Assembly (NCBI GenBank): GCA_934045075.1 | Contig: OW203726.1 | Coordinates: 15,811,988 to 15,875,987, forward strand | Length of the DNA stretch: 64,000 nt | Direction of reading: 5' to 3' | Source of the DNA: Yponomeuta sedellus | Lineage: Eukaryota; Arthropoda; Insecta; Lepidoptera; Yponomeutidae | Shown: piece after piece, positions 12,318-23,753 of the stretch | How positions within the stretch are numbered: the stretch's first letter is position 1 | Layout of the letters: every line of letters starts with the position of its first letter | Program-made: the position numbers and the translations under genes | The notes under the pieces: model-generated | Told to the model about the DNA's origin: nothing | The model's input: the letters and a program-made list of their open reading frames with translations, nothing else | Database searches by the model: none

Positions 12318-12501
12318 TTATACTATTTTTATTTTTAATGCACTAACCCGTGCTAAGAAACAAATTTAAAAACCTATTTAGAGACTAAAAATTTCACCCA
12401 TGCCGGGATTCGAACCCGCGACCTCTGGCACGGATAGCCAGAGGTTGTGGGTTCGAATCCCGGCATGGGTGAAATTTTTAGCCTCTAAATAGGTTTTTAA
12501 T
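12318..12501 (+). mobile_element. Palindromic copy of the tRNA-Ile-like retroposon
   Basis: Flanked by 10-bp direct repeats CATGTCTTTA (12308-12317 and 12502-12511). Arms 12366-12429 and 12437-12500 are inverted copies of the tRNA 3' half plus tail, with about 3 mismatches in 64 bp. The 7-nt spacer ACGGATA is exactly the tRNA-like anticodon loop, so the 5' half of the tRNA has been replaced by the complement of the 3' half. Confidence 0.85.
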
Positions 12502-12648
12502 CATGTCTTTAGCTAACCTAGTCTAGTTACCTACTCTTTTCTCTTTCGTCTCAAACGGATCTCTTCCACGTCTGGGATAGTCTTCCGAGTCGTCATGAGC
12601 TGGCGGCTGGTTTCCAGTCGCGAGCTATTTAAGCTAGCTTTCCTGAAA

Positions 12649-13096
12649 AAATCGGTCAAGTGCGAGTCGGATTCGCACGCCGAGTCCACCGGATGACCAC
12701 ATAAATTTGTTTCAGTTACTTAGCAAACATGTGTTTTTTTCATTTGATTCGGGACTGAATAACATTTGGACGATTTCTAGTATTTGCTGTTATTCTTTAG
12801 AGACTCTTGGTTTTATTAATAAAAACTCGATTCCTCTAAACTCCTTAAAACTTAGCCAATTAATCTGTGGCTTCGCTTTACAGTTTTTATAACACAGACA
12901 AACAAAACAGAACCCCTCCAACTTTAATTTTGCTTTTAATGTTGGTTACGAAATTCATTCTTTGAAAAATTCAACAAACCTAATTACGGTTCAAGAGATA
13001 ACTAATAAGATAAATAGGTTACATGCACATAGACCTCGTAGGCAGAGTAATATAGAGTAATGTATGTTCCCTTTGGTTACGGACCCTAAAAAGTGC
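12649..13096 (+). repeat. Old interspersed repeat, family I
   Basis: Opens AATCGGTCAAGTGCGAGTCG and ends GGTTACGGACCCTAAAAAG, the beginning and end of a common lepidopteran repeat; the interior is decayed. Confidence 0.5.
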
Positions 13097-13114
13097 TTAT
13101 CGCTAAATATAGTT

Positions 13115-13217
13115 TTTTATGTATGCTATACCTATATGTCCCACTACGAGATGTCTCAGAGAGAGAGTTTGGGCTTCATCACCACGCGTGCTCACCGCGG
13201 ATTGGCGATACAAGCGC
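13115..13217 (-). repeat. Interspersed repeat, family H
   Basis: Antisense copy with TCTCAGAGAGAGAGTTTGGG and CACGCGTGCTCACCGCGG. Confidence 0.65.
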
Positions 13218-13283
13218 TAATCCGCACTATATGAGTACTATATCCGTACATTTTCTTATAATATAAAGTTTTTACTACATTTC

Positions 13284-13566
13284 AACGTCGTCGTCGTCGT
13301 CAGGCTATACTAGTCCACTGCTGGACATAGCCCTCCCCTAAAAAGCTCCACGTTGTGCTATCATAGGGGGCAATGTTCATAATCCCCACGTTGGGCATGC
13401 GGGTTGGGGATCGCAGTTCCGTGGAATTGTACTACAGGGGACGCTGCTGCCCACCTTCCGGTTTGTGTCCCTTAGTCGCCTTTTACGACACCCGCGGGAA
13501 GAATTGGGTTGGTGCTTTTCTCTAGGCCGACACCACACAGCAATCTAGGCCGACACCACACAGCTA
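13284..13566 (-). repeat. LINE-type 3' end with (GAC)n tail
   Basis: (GTC)n at 13285-13300, then CTGGACATAGCCCTCCCC and TTTTACGACACCCGCGGGAA, motifs common at lepidopteran LINE ends. A 24-bp segment (CTAGGCCGACACCACACAGC) is duplicated in tandem at the right end. Confidence 0.55.
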
Positions 13567-14283
13567 CGGTATTTCAACGGACAAGTAATAATTTTGGGAC
13601 CAAGTTACAGCAAATTTGCTACATATTAAGCTAGAAAATTGATTTGCCATCTATTTAGATAGAAAATAGATAGGCAAGGAGAACCCAGTTCCATATCGCA
13701 CCGCCGAGAGCGAGAGAGATTAATAAAAATTTGCCTGGCAAAGTCTCCCAGGAGGGCCCTTTATGGCACGTTGGCTTTTTAGGAGTCCCCCTTTTATTTT
13801 AATACTTATTTCGGTTTCGCGATTCCCGTGGATTTATCGTTTTTCGCTTAATTACGCAACGCGGCCGGGGCCCACGGTTAATGCGATTCAGATATTCGCT
13901 TTGAGTCGAGATAGTCTACCGTGAAAATAATTAAAGATGTAAGTATGCGCTATACAACAGCTTAGTGTCAGGTGGTAAACGAGACAAGTGTTTACGACCA
14001 TTATTTGTCGGTATCTGTTTATTGTACTAAAATAAAATAATGACTCGGTCCTACTTCTCTGACAGCCTTCTTGCTTCGTGATTAATTCTGGAATTTGCCG
14101 ACGGTAAATTGATATAATCAAAAGGAAATCAGACCAAACGGTTTTGTTTCGTATCGTAGGATGAGTAACTTTTGTATTCTACGATGAACGATTTCAGCTA
14201 CTTAATGCCAAAAACCAAGCAATTCACTCGGCCACAAAGTCCGGCGAAGTGTTGTTGGAGTGCGTCCGTGATAGGTGGGTCGG
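13567..14283. other. Repeat-free GC-moderate block
   Basis: 13680-13910 contains no recognised repeat and no convincing ORF; possible conserved non-coding DNA. Confidence 0.35.
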
Positions 14284-14338
14284 AACATCCATAAGGTACG
14301 TATGTCCTACGTACCTTTTATGTTAACTTATGGATGTT
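14284..14338. repeat. Nested hairpin
   Basis: Outer arms AACATCCATAAG (14284-14295) and CTTATGGATGTT (14327-14338), with an inner GGTACGTA/TACGTACC stem. Arms share the base at 14295. Confidence 0.7.
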
Positions 14339-14930
14339 TAACATAACTATAAATATATCGTCGATGTATTTGCTTAAAATTAGTTTTCTTTTATACCTTG
14401 TATGGATGATTTTTAGCTGTCGGTAGTGAAATTTTAATCACCCGAAGAGTTTTTATATTAACACTTAAGTAAACATTAAGTATTTTTATATTTTAAACGG
14501 TACTGCTTAATCCTTAAATGTTTCTTGTAGGAACGTAGATTGAACGTCAAAAGTAGACGTAACTTTAAATTGCTTAAAAAACCAAAACATATCAGTAGAG
14601 TAGATAGAACTATGGACTGTTTATGTAACCTTAAAGTTTATCGTTGTTTCAGTTGATTAAAATAGTAATGATTCATTTTAAATTAAGACTTCTTTAATTA
14701 ATCTGTTACATGGTAATCTTTTTAGGTTACCGTATAACAAATTTATTAAATAAAAGCTACTTTACAACATTTACAGTACTAAATACGTTAGTGATAGGCT
14801 ATACTTTATAAATGCGTGCTCGTTAATCTTAATTAAAAAATCTAATGACGCAACCAACGTTCTACATACGTATACGTATGTAGCGCGAAAGATCAAAATT
14901 GCTCTATTCATAATATAGATGCAAACTTAC

Positions 14931-15032
14931 TTTTTTCGCGGCAGAGTCTTGATTGTTGTTGTCTGCGTGATGCGGAGCAGCGGGCGCCATGACGGTGACG
15001 CCACTCTGCGAAAGAAGCTCGTCAGAGCCCCT
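14931..15032 (-). CDS. Candidate internal coding exon of an unrecognised host gene
   Basis: On the minus strand a T-rich tract ending TTTCTTTATTTCAG precedes 102 nt, followed by the consensus donor GTAAGT at 14925-14930. One frame gives 34 codons with both ends in phase 0: it begins RGSDELLSQSG, passes through VMAPAAPHHAD and ends NNNQDSAAKK. A second frame is also open but less protein-like. An internal ATG with G at -3 and +4 could also be the start. The block is repeat-free and richer in GC than its flanks. Predicted product: a hydrophilic, low-complexity segment of a protein I do not recognise. The intron signals are visible; function is unknown. Confidence 0.5.
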
Positions 15033-15134
15033 CTGAAATAAAGAAATACGGAAATCAAAACACGAAACACAAATTTAAAACTATTTAAAGAACAGAGTTG
15101 ATAAACATTTTACAATTGCAAGATAGTGATATAA

Positions 15135-15290
15135 AGGCGGGCGGCTTAGGGGGGCTTCAAAACTTCTGACAGTAAGACCAGCCACCAGTCTTGCAAGTCT
15201 TCACCAATCCGGACTTGGCCCCCGTGGTGGATTATGGAGTATACCTTCTTTAGGAAAGAGACCCGTGCCCCTAGGTAGGGGTATAATGAT
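15135..15290 (+). mobile_element. Long SINE, family B, tail fragment
   Basis: AACTTCTGACAGTAAGACCA and GGACTTGGCCCCCGTGGTGG mark the 3' half of the family; ends in an AT(GAT)n-like tail. Confidence 0.6.
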
Positions 15291-15579
15291 GATACACAGG
15301 CATCAGCTTAAAGCTGTGTGTATTAATTAAATACTGTTTGAAATAAAGTGTTTAAAGCACGTTCATGGCCTCCACACTTTTAAAACTATTTACTTATTCA
15401 AATTTATTGAGCTATAGTTTTCACATTTAAAACTAAAACTGAATATTTTTTTAATCGGTAAGTGTTTGTGTTGAAGTTGTTATTATTATTAAAAAAATAA
15501 AACTATAGTAACAAGACTACAGGTAAATAAAAAAGATAAAGAAACCGACGTTAGTTAGAACCTCACACAGAGTTTTATA

Positions 15580-15641
15580 TACATAATGTAAGATTACACT
15601 TCTATCAAATATGTGTTAGAAGTGTAATCTTACATTATGTA
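15580..15641. repeat. Perfect 25-bp hairpin
   Basis: Arms 15580-15604 and 15617-15641 (TACATAATGTAAGATTACAC and complement) are perfectly inverted around a 12-nt loop. Confidence 0.9.
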
Positions 15642-15659
15642 ATATCCTTAATTAGCTCA

Positions 15660-15990
15660 AAACCCTTGGCAAGAGTCCGACTTAAACTGGGCCGATTTTT
15701 ATAATAATTTTTGATACTATGAAAATTACACGTGTTAGGTTTGACGTGTATTACCGCCAAAAGAGAGCAAAAGGAAAACGACGTTATCATGTTTTTGTAC
15801 GGAACCCCCTTAATTTTTTATCGTTTGCATTTTTTATTATATTCTGTGAAATAATTCAACGGGCTACTTGCTGGTTCAGGAGAAAAAACCCAATGTAAGT
15901 GAGATAGAAAGACAGACTGACGTTCGTAGGCATAATAAAACAGGGTCTCGGATGCAAATATCTTTTGGGTACGGCAGCCTAAAAATATAA
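15660..15990 (+). repeat. Old interspersed repeat, family I
   Basis: GTACGGAACCCCCTTAA, GAAAGACAGACTGACG and GGGTACGGCAGCCTAAAAAT are degraded family motifs. Confidence 0.45.
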
Positions 15991-15999
15991 ATAAGGTTG

Positions 16000-16115
16000 T
16001 CTGGAAGAGATCGATTTAGCGATAACACTGCCAATTGTACACGGCAAAACTTAGATATGTAAGCCTTTTAATGTCCTTTATTTTCAGGTGTGTACAATAA
16101 ATACTGAGGTATATA
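16000..16115 (+). repeat. Retroposon 3' end, family G
   Basis: AAGGTTGTCTGGAAGAGATC through TGTGTACAATAAATACTG. Confidence 0.65.
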
Positions 16116-17049
16116 ACCTGGGTGTCTTTAATAAGCGTCATAAATAAGCATTTGACAGGTAAGCACGTAACATCTTAAACCCCGTCTTCATTTACCATCA
16201 GGCGTGAATGGGGACAAGTGTGAATCTGTCTTACTTAAAAACATTAATATAATATGCAACTTTATTCATAGAACTTTTTAACTGTGATCTCTTTTAAACT
16301 AAATGCGTATGATTCATCGCAGAGCAATGAAACTCATTGTTGACTGACGGAAAGGAGGAAATTCTCTGGTATTTTGTTTTTTGGAGGCGCTTACAAAACA
16401 GAATCACGTGTAGCCTTGTTAGAAAAGTCTTCTCTAGTACCTAGGTACTTTGGTCTTAGCTACCCGCCATTACTTTTGCATTACAATTTGTTTACAAACA
16501 ATGAAAGCTAAAGAAACGTTCAGATTATCGTAGGTTCATGAAAGACCTATAAACGAAAGCATTCAATCGGAGTTCGTAAAGAGTTCAAAAATACTTTTAG
16601 TCCTGTAAAAATGTCATGTTTTTCTTTCATGGTTCGTTCTGAAAACCAATTGACAACAGGTTGAGGATGGCCAATTTTTGACAATTTTTTATTGTTATAG
16701 TTTCAGGTTCTAACAGTATTTGCTAAAATGTGTACTTTAGTGGTATATTCATTTGACAATGATCCTAATGTAGAGAGAAAGATTCGCCAATCCACAGTAG
16801 GCATGCGTGGTTGTTAAGTCATAAAGAAGCCCTTTGGAGAAGATATTATTATGATTTAATAAAAAAAATAGGATAATTATCAGGGTCATCGGAATAGGTA
16901 TAAATAGTTTAATTTTCTTGAATTGTAAGGAATTTCATTGTATTTATTTAACAGACATCCACAGTAATACAATTACAGTAAACAATGGTGTTTAATAATT
17001 TGTGCATGCAGCAAATGATGGATTTTACTTCGTAGTTTAGAAAAATATA

Positions 17050-17286
17050 ATGTCTAATATTATAACATAACATTTACATACTGGCACATAAATTGCTTCT
17101 GGCCCCACACTAGGATACACTGTGTCGTGGGAACCAGAAACAACGACATCACAAACATGTAAACCTGGGGGTTTTGTAAACCTAAATCCAAGACCTGGGG
17201 TTTTTTTTGGTCCCAGCCGGGATTCGAACCCGGGACCTCTTGCATGGTAGGCAGACGCGCTACCGCTACGCCACAGAGGTCGTTAT
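17050..17286 (-). mobile_element. tRNA-headed SINE, family C
   Basis: The head (17211-17282) has A box TGGCGTAGCGGTAGCGC and perfect B box GGTTCGAATCC. The tail runs through CCCAGGTTTACATG and ATTTATGTGCCAGTATG to an ATGTTATGTTATAAT end. A 3' fragment of the same family lies at 1061-1117. It is the 3' tail that shows it is not a plain tRNA gene. Confidence 0.75.
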
Positions 17287-17516
17287 CTAAAGCCTCTAAT
17301 TCTAAAACTCTTATTCTACTTCATCTAGGCATATCAAGGTCATTCTGGTTCGATGCCCAACATTGGACGAACACAGGCTAATTGATTGATTGAGGATTGA
17401 ACAATATTTTTTTCTATTGAAGGTAGGTATATCGAAATACTGATGATAAAACAGTAAAGCAAAATAATTCAAAGTAATTACGGTTGCTCGATTAGCTAGG
17501 TTTTAATAAGCCAAAG

Positions 17517-17566
17517 TGTGTTTGTGTGTGTGTGTGTGTGTATCAGGGTGGGTGCGTGTGTGTGTG
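17517..17566. repeat. (GT)n microsatellite
   Basis: Two GT runs separated by ATCAGGGTGGGTGC. Confidence 0.85.
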
Positions 17567-17607
17567 ATAAATAATTTGTTCTAATTAGTCATCTTTATAT
17601 CAATGAA

Positions 17608-17790
17608 CTTTATGCACAGTCTTGCTAATATTATAAACATGAAAGTTTGTAAGCATGTATGGATGATGTCACTCAATCACTCCAGAACGGCTGAACGGAT
17701 TGGTTTGATATTGCCACAGAGAATGATTGCAGTCTGTAATAGCACACAGGTAATTTTTTATCCCGGAAAAATATATATCAAATTTCAGCA
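17608..17790 (-). repeat. RTE-like LINE 3' end
   Basis: Antisense AATATTATAAACATGAAAG with the CAGAACGGCTGAACGGATTG motif frequent at insect RTE ends. Confidence 0.5.
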
Positions 17791-18305
17791 GCGAATAAAT
17801 GTAAAATTTGAGTTCTCTGTTTGAGTCACAAATAATTTAACTTATATTTATAATTTACCTAAATTTGGTTGTGGTGTTATTTCTCCTCCCGATTTATAGG
17901 CATTTATATTTTACCTATTCCGTTCACTGGTAATCAATCATAGCCAAATAATGCTAGGTCTCAAACCGTAAACTTATTCCTAGCATAGCCTAATCTTACA
18001 TTAAAGCGAAAGTCGTAAAGAGAAAACAAAGACATTGTAATATAAGGATAAAGAAAACGAAACACGTCAGCCCTTCATCCTGTGAATCAATCTCAATTTG
18101 AGACGTGGAAATGACAGGCCTCAGGCAGTTAGACGCACCGGCGCGGGGTGGTATAAATCACACTGTATGTAATAAAGCAAAATGTACAAATGACACGACG
18201 TAGCCTTGCGTATCCGTGTGACGTCACGAGTGTGTGGTTTGGCCTCTACACGTGTCATGTGCATCCCACCTGGTTCAGCTTAAATTGGAAAATAAAGAAC
18301 GGTTA

Positions 18306-18660
18306 AGCGCGAGTTGGCCTTGTTGAACCGAGTGATTGGAATCAATCACTTGAGTAACAATAGCAACAGTGCAGGATGGTTACCCACCATCCCGTGACTA
18401 CCGCTAGTGGCATTTTTCCGAGCGCTTCCGTGCTTCGCAAGGCACATTAAGCCGTTGGTGCCGCCTGTCATGTGATGGCAGTCATTAAGCCATGTCAGAG
18501 GCCTTATGGGCGACTTGATAACTTTTGACAGTAAGGCCAGCCATTGTCTTACAATCCTCCACCAACCTGGACTTGGCCCCCGTGGTGGAGTATGGTCTAA
18601 CCTTCCTGCGGAAGAGATCTGTACCCCAACAGTGGGACATACATTAAAAGGGTTGATAAC
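18306..18660 (+). mobile_element. Long SINE, family B
   Basis: Near full-length copy from GCGCGAGTTGG to GGTTGATAAC; no clear direct repeats found. Confidence 0.7.
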
Positions 18661-19167
18661 GATCGATGAAGCGAATCATATAATAGTGTATAAATATTAA
18701 AAGTGGTACCTAGTCATTTATTTCAACTAAAAGTCAACAAATAGAAAACCATTGAAAAGTGAAGTGTTTCATATTTTATTTACAACTACTGCATAACAAG
18801 ATACACCGCATTACGGTCTACCTATCCACTGTCATAAACAGCGGATCGCGACAACAGCGGGAATCCCATTTTTCAACAAGAAGCTTTCATTGTTAAAAAA
18901 GTAACTCTCGCTGAAATAAAAGTAAAACTTAAACGAGGTCCCATTCTTTTGAGCAATTTCATAAAGCGCACGTAATGCTTGACCGAAATTAAATAAAAAA
19001 AACACGACAGGGAACAAAGTGGGGTGAAACGTCGTCCTTATTTAAAGGTTAGTAATGATGGTAATTTGGATTTAAGTAGAATTGAAGCTAATCAGCTTAA
19101 CAAGAAGACGGTCAATATGCTGACCAGCGTCAGACGATGTCGTTGATTTTGCAGAGGTTCCGTGGGT

Positions 19168-19262
19168 GCGGCTGGCAAGGGATCATGAGAGACGGCATTT
19201 GGGCAAAAAGTCCTGCATCCAGCAGTGGGTAGCGGTGGGCTGCAGACGATGATGATGATGAA
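19168..19262 (+). repeat. LINE-type 3' end with (GAT)n tail
   Basis: GCATCCAGCAGTGGGTAGCG and GGGCTGCAGACGATGATGAT are characteristic ends of lepidopteran LINEs; only the terminus is present. Confidence 0.6.
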
Positions 19263-19271
19263 CTTTCGACC

Positions 19272-19576
19272 ATCATCAACCCTTCATATTTCCCCATTGC
19301 TTGGGCACGGGTTTCTTCCTGCATAGTAGAATGTCCGGCAAAGTCCGGTTTGGTGAAGGATTGTAAGACAGTGGCGGGCCTTACTGTCAGAAGGTATCAA
19401 GCCGCCCTATGGCTTCTGACAGGGCTTACCGACTGCCATTACATGACAGCCGGCAAAATCGGCGTAAGTGCCTTGCAAAGCACGGAAGCGCTCGGGAAAA
19501 ATGCCACTAGCGGTAGTCACAGGATGGTCATGGTCACCCATCTAGTGCCTCACCGCGCCTGTTCTTGCTTAACCCA
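19272..19576 (-). mobile_element. Long SINE, family B, rearranged
   Basis: Antisense copy, with the middle (the TGGCCCCCGTGG segment) missing near 19330. Confidence 0.65.
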
Positions 19577-20464
19577 ATGACGATGAGCTTTACAAGAAGA
19601 ATATGATTGTTAAAGAAATATTATTAAGGCACTTTAGAATAGTAGATTGCTTAACGAGGGTAGAAAGAATCACTTCCCGAGGTATTTAGGCTATAGTCCG
19701 AGTTAGACACTCTACTTTTTATTTCGAATATGAGGAAAATAAAAACTCATTTTTAATATTCAAATCTGAGCATAAAAGATTACTACCTATTTTTTTTAAT
19801 GCCGTCACAGATACTATAACCCGCCAATTTAAGTAGACTTTTTCAATTTGAAATATGGAACTCACCGCGTAATTGTTGCGGCTTATTCCGCTCAAAGAAG
19901 TTTGCGCTAAATTCACGCTGGCTGTTTAGAAACTCACATGGCCGCAGCATTTTTTTTTTTAAAAGCCTATTTATTACAAAAACTTTTCACAACTGACAGT
20001 GGTTCTATTTTTAAAGTTCATTCCCGCCCTTAGGTGGGAAGTAATTTGTCCCTCCCTATGGAGGAAAGCAGCATTTTCCACCCAATAATCAGATCAAAAC
20101 AACACTACTTTCCGAGTACAAGAAATGAAAAATATATTTCGACACAAACTCAAATCACTAAGAACCATTAGAAGCAGCTAGAGTAGTGTGTGCGCGCCGC
20201 GGGTCCATGGGTCATTGTTCTGATAGACTATGAGCTTTGTAATTATACGTCTACACTTAAAAGTAAAATGAAACTTGATTGAAGTGGCATTGCTTTTATA
20301 CCACAGAAGACAGAAAAGCCAAAATAATTTAAAAACAAAACCATGGGAAAATTAAGTTATTCTTATAATGAAATATTTGGATTTTTCATTTGACCACCGC
20401 CTCCGCCAAAGCGTTGGTATGTTTCGTTCTTTAGTCGTAAAGAAAAAATACCTCCGATAGTATA

Positions 20465-20650
20465 TATTTTTTTATGTAAGCAACCTTCTCTCAGAGAGAG
20501 AGTATGAACTAAATTACACTACACGTGCCCACCGCGGATTAACAAGTTCAAGTGCCGAGGTGTTTGAAAACCTAAGAAAATCAGATTTCCTCACGATGTT
20601 TCCTTCAATTATTTCTCTCTCTCTCTCTCTCTCACACACTGTTAGCGAGT
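20465..20650 (-). repeat. Interspersed repeat, family H, with (CT)n
   Basis: Antisense copy from TATGTAAGCAACCTTCTCTC to GTTAGCGAGTG; an internal (CT)11-like run at 20612-20634. Confidence 0.65.
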
Positions 20651-22164
20651 GAATATAACTTCACAAATAACATACCATAATATAAAAACATTTTTTTGTG
20701 CAAGTCCTCCATCACTAATTAAATAACCGCGGCTTTCAAAGCAGCAAGATTTCAGCGCGTATACTATACCAAGACATTAGGTATATAAAGAATTGATAAC
20801 ATACAACAAAGCTTACCTTGGGTCAACAAAAGAAGTAAAATAGGGTCGAACGAAATCAATTTCGTATATTGGCTCTCGGCAAGCCGTATTTGATTTAACT
20901 CTGCGGTAGAAAACTGAGGACTGATTCTCTATCAGGGATATATTCAAACGTTTCTACAATATGTCATCTGAACGAGTGCTGCGCCCATCATATCAGATTC
21001 TCGGAAATAAAATATACATGAAAGGATCGGTTTGCTTCGGGCGAGCGCCCGGGTCCCTATTGTGGAGACACTCGGTGATATGTTTACGTACTCAAAGGGA
21101 CGGAATAGGTCACTATCACGATCTCCCGTTTTGACACGCCTTTATAAGCTTCACTTGTACGTAGCCGACGAACTAAGTCACTGAAGTTTGAACAGCCGTC
21201 GGAAGAAAGGGCTGTAACTACGTGTCGTATGCAATTCATTGATCAATGAGCAGAGGAAAGCAGCCATTACTCATAACTCTTGACTCCTGCCGCTAGATGG
21301 CGCTAGTGCCGCGTGACACACTACGCAGTTTGAAATAAAAATTAAAGCATAGTAATCAACATTTTAGTTTGGTTTAACACAAAAGCAAAACGGACTCGCA
21401 TGTTTTATTTTGAACGCACTTTGACCTACTGACAGCTTTTGAAAGCAGATTAACAGATTGTTAGCTAACAAGAAACAGGTTGATTTTAAAATGTAACAAA
21501 TCTTGAATTGGAAGAAAAAGGGTAAACATTAAATTTAGTACCAAAAAAAGGGTTCGATTCTCACAGGCAGCCTTGAGATTGATTTGTATAAATAGCCTTA
21601 GTATGTGAGTATGTTCATGTTTGTGATGTATTTCACTGGTTACCATAGCAGAGAGCATCCAAGTTTAGAAGTTTTAATTTTAATTTATAAAGTTGAAATT
21701 CCCCACCTAAATCGATTTAAACTAAATCATCTGTCAGCACCAGATTATGACTATAAACAAAAGCTCTTTAAGTATGTAGACTGCCATCATCTATCCAATA
21801 GATCGACAGTTACTAATTAATTACATTTATAAAAAAATATGAATATTCGTCAAAACTACGCGTATAAAACCGTGAATTTATAGGAGCCGTCCCTTTTAAA
21901 CATTCGTGGTTTTAAAATACGCACATAATTAAAATACACTTAAAGATCACACTTGTAACTGGTTTGGTCATAAGAACAATGTCACTACGTTGTCTAATGA
22001 CACTAATTTTCATCAAAGGATGTGTGGAAGAAATTTCTATTAGCAATAAGTCCATCAATTGTACTATGTATGCTTACAAAATTTTATGTCATGTGCTCTG
22101 GTGTACGATAAAGAATACTCTGTTATGTTATCTTATATTATAATAGAATGAAGTAAGAAAGATA
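20651..22164. other. No gene; possible 5' exon donor
   Basis: 20820-21300 is repeat-free. On the minus strand it ends in CCCAAG|GTAAGC, a plausible donor of a non-coding first exon for the gene with the exon at 14931. A CTTATAAAGG box lies upstream on that strand. Inference only. Confidence 0.25.
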
Positions 22165-22262
22165 GATAGAAGATAGAATATTCTTTATTGTACACAAAAA
22201 TTTCAAGAACAGAAACTATTTAAAAATATAGTACAATTGGCGGCCTTATTACTAAAAGCTTA
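22165..22262 (-). repeat. Retroposon 3' end, family G
   Basis: Antisense: GAATATTCTTTATTGTACAC and ACAATTGGCGGCCTTATTAC. Confidence 0.6.
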
Positions 22263-23311
22263 CTGAGAGCTACTGGGGAATCCGAACATTTACGATGACA
22301 ATGAAAAATCTCTTTGGCGTTTATATAGCTATTTATAGACTACGCCCTTAATATGAAAAGGGATAAAAAAATCAGTCGCACGCGTGAGTTGTGACGGTCC
22401 TAATAAATTTTACAGCTAAAACATGGACTAACATTTTAATATCATAGACGTATATTATAATTTCATTTAATAACCCACGGTGGTAGGTAACGCTCGTATA
22501 ACATTTTTTATGTCAGCTAATATACTTTTCATTAGGAGTTACATTTTTCCTTTTAGTATTTTATGTAATTTTTTACGACCTCAAGAACCTGGGTTGGGAT
22601 TTCATTGAAATGTTAACAAAATGGATTCACACAATAAAACATTTTCAATATTATACAGTGATCATTTGTGTTGTCGCATCGAAATTGCCTTGAAAATGAT
22701 TGCACAAACTACAGGAATTGTAAAAAAAAATAAATTTGACGAATTGTTTACTTCAATCAAATTTTTACCAAATTATGTGTATTGGTATGAAAGCATTTTT
22801 TCTCTTAATTACACGATAGTATCTATATCACTTTTAAGAAGTGAAAAGTTTAATTGTAGTACATATTGAAAATAAAATTTAAGAACATTTAATAATAAGT
22901 TCTTGACAAGATATTATGTTGATTAAATATATTACCTACCTTTCGAAAAGAAAAAAAAAACTAGGAGAAATTTCGTAGAAGTTTCTAATAAAATATATAA
23001 CATCATTCAATCATAAGCGAAAACTATGAACAAAAGTATTATAACATGGTAAAGCTATCCGAGAAAACGGAGTTATTCCAGCAATTATTAATTAATTACT
23101 CTCCTTCCACAAAGCCAAAGCGATTTGTACAGCAAAAGAAAGTGTTCACGATCAAATAGAAGGAAAAGCATAGTCAAAAGATTTTTAAGTGACTTTACGA
23201 TTGTGAAGTGAGAAAACGGCTTTCTATTTTCAAATATTAATAACATTGTAAAAATGTGCTGAAAGGCTGGAAAAGAGTGAACTGGACTGGCAATAGGCTA
23301 GAAGAACGAAA

Positions 23312-23357
23312 CATGAATATAATCCATAGAGGCCACCCTCTATGGATTATATTCATG
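23312..23357. repeat. Perfect 21-bp hairpin
   Basis: Arms 23312-23332 and 23337-23357 (CATGAATATAATCCATAGAG and complement) with a 4-nt loop CCAC. Confidence 0.9.
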
Positions 23358-23400
23358 GTGGAGTATGATCCGGATAAGGTATCAATAATTTTATGTACTA

Positions 23401-23567
23401 CTAGCTGACCCAGCGAACTTCGTAGTGCCGATTCTTTATTTTTTTTCTCCGTAAGAACCATCCTCGTACTTGAAGGAATATTCTGAAAAAAGAATTAGCG
23501 AAACCGGTTCAGCTGCTCTCGAGATTTGCGCATACCAACATTCAGCGATTCATTTTTATATTATAGA
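23401..23567 (-). mobile_element. Helitron-like element, tandem copy A
   Basis: Same family as 4129-4318, antisense: CTAGCTGACCCAGCGAAC at the left is the 3' terminus, and TATAGA at the right is the TCTATA start. It abuts copy B with no spacer. Confidence 0.65.
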
Positions 23568-23753
23568 CTAGCTGACCCAGCGAACTTCGTACCGCCTACC
23601 ATCGTTTCTCTACTATTTTTTTTATTTTCCCTTCCGTAAGAACCATCCTTGTACTTCAAGGAATATTCTAAAACAGAATTAGCGAAATCGTTTTACATGC
23701 TCCCGAGATTTGCGCTTACCAACACATTCAGCGATTAATTTTTATACTACAGA
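23568..23753 (-). mobile_element. Helitron-like element, tandem copy B
   Basis: Directly joined to copy A; ends CTAG at 23568 and starts TC at 23753, with the expected T on the outside at 23754. More diverged from copy A than a simple recent duplication would be. Confidence 0.6.

Noticed and set aside
17211..17282. True tRNA gene
   Set aside because: Followed by a SINE tail that recurs at 1061-1117, so called as a SINE head.
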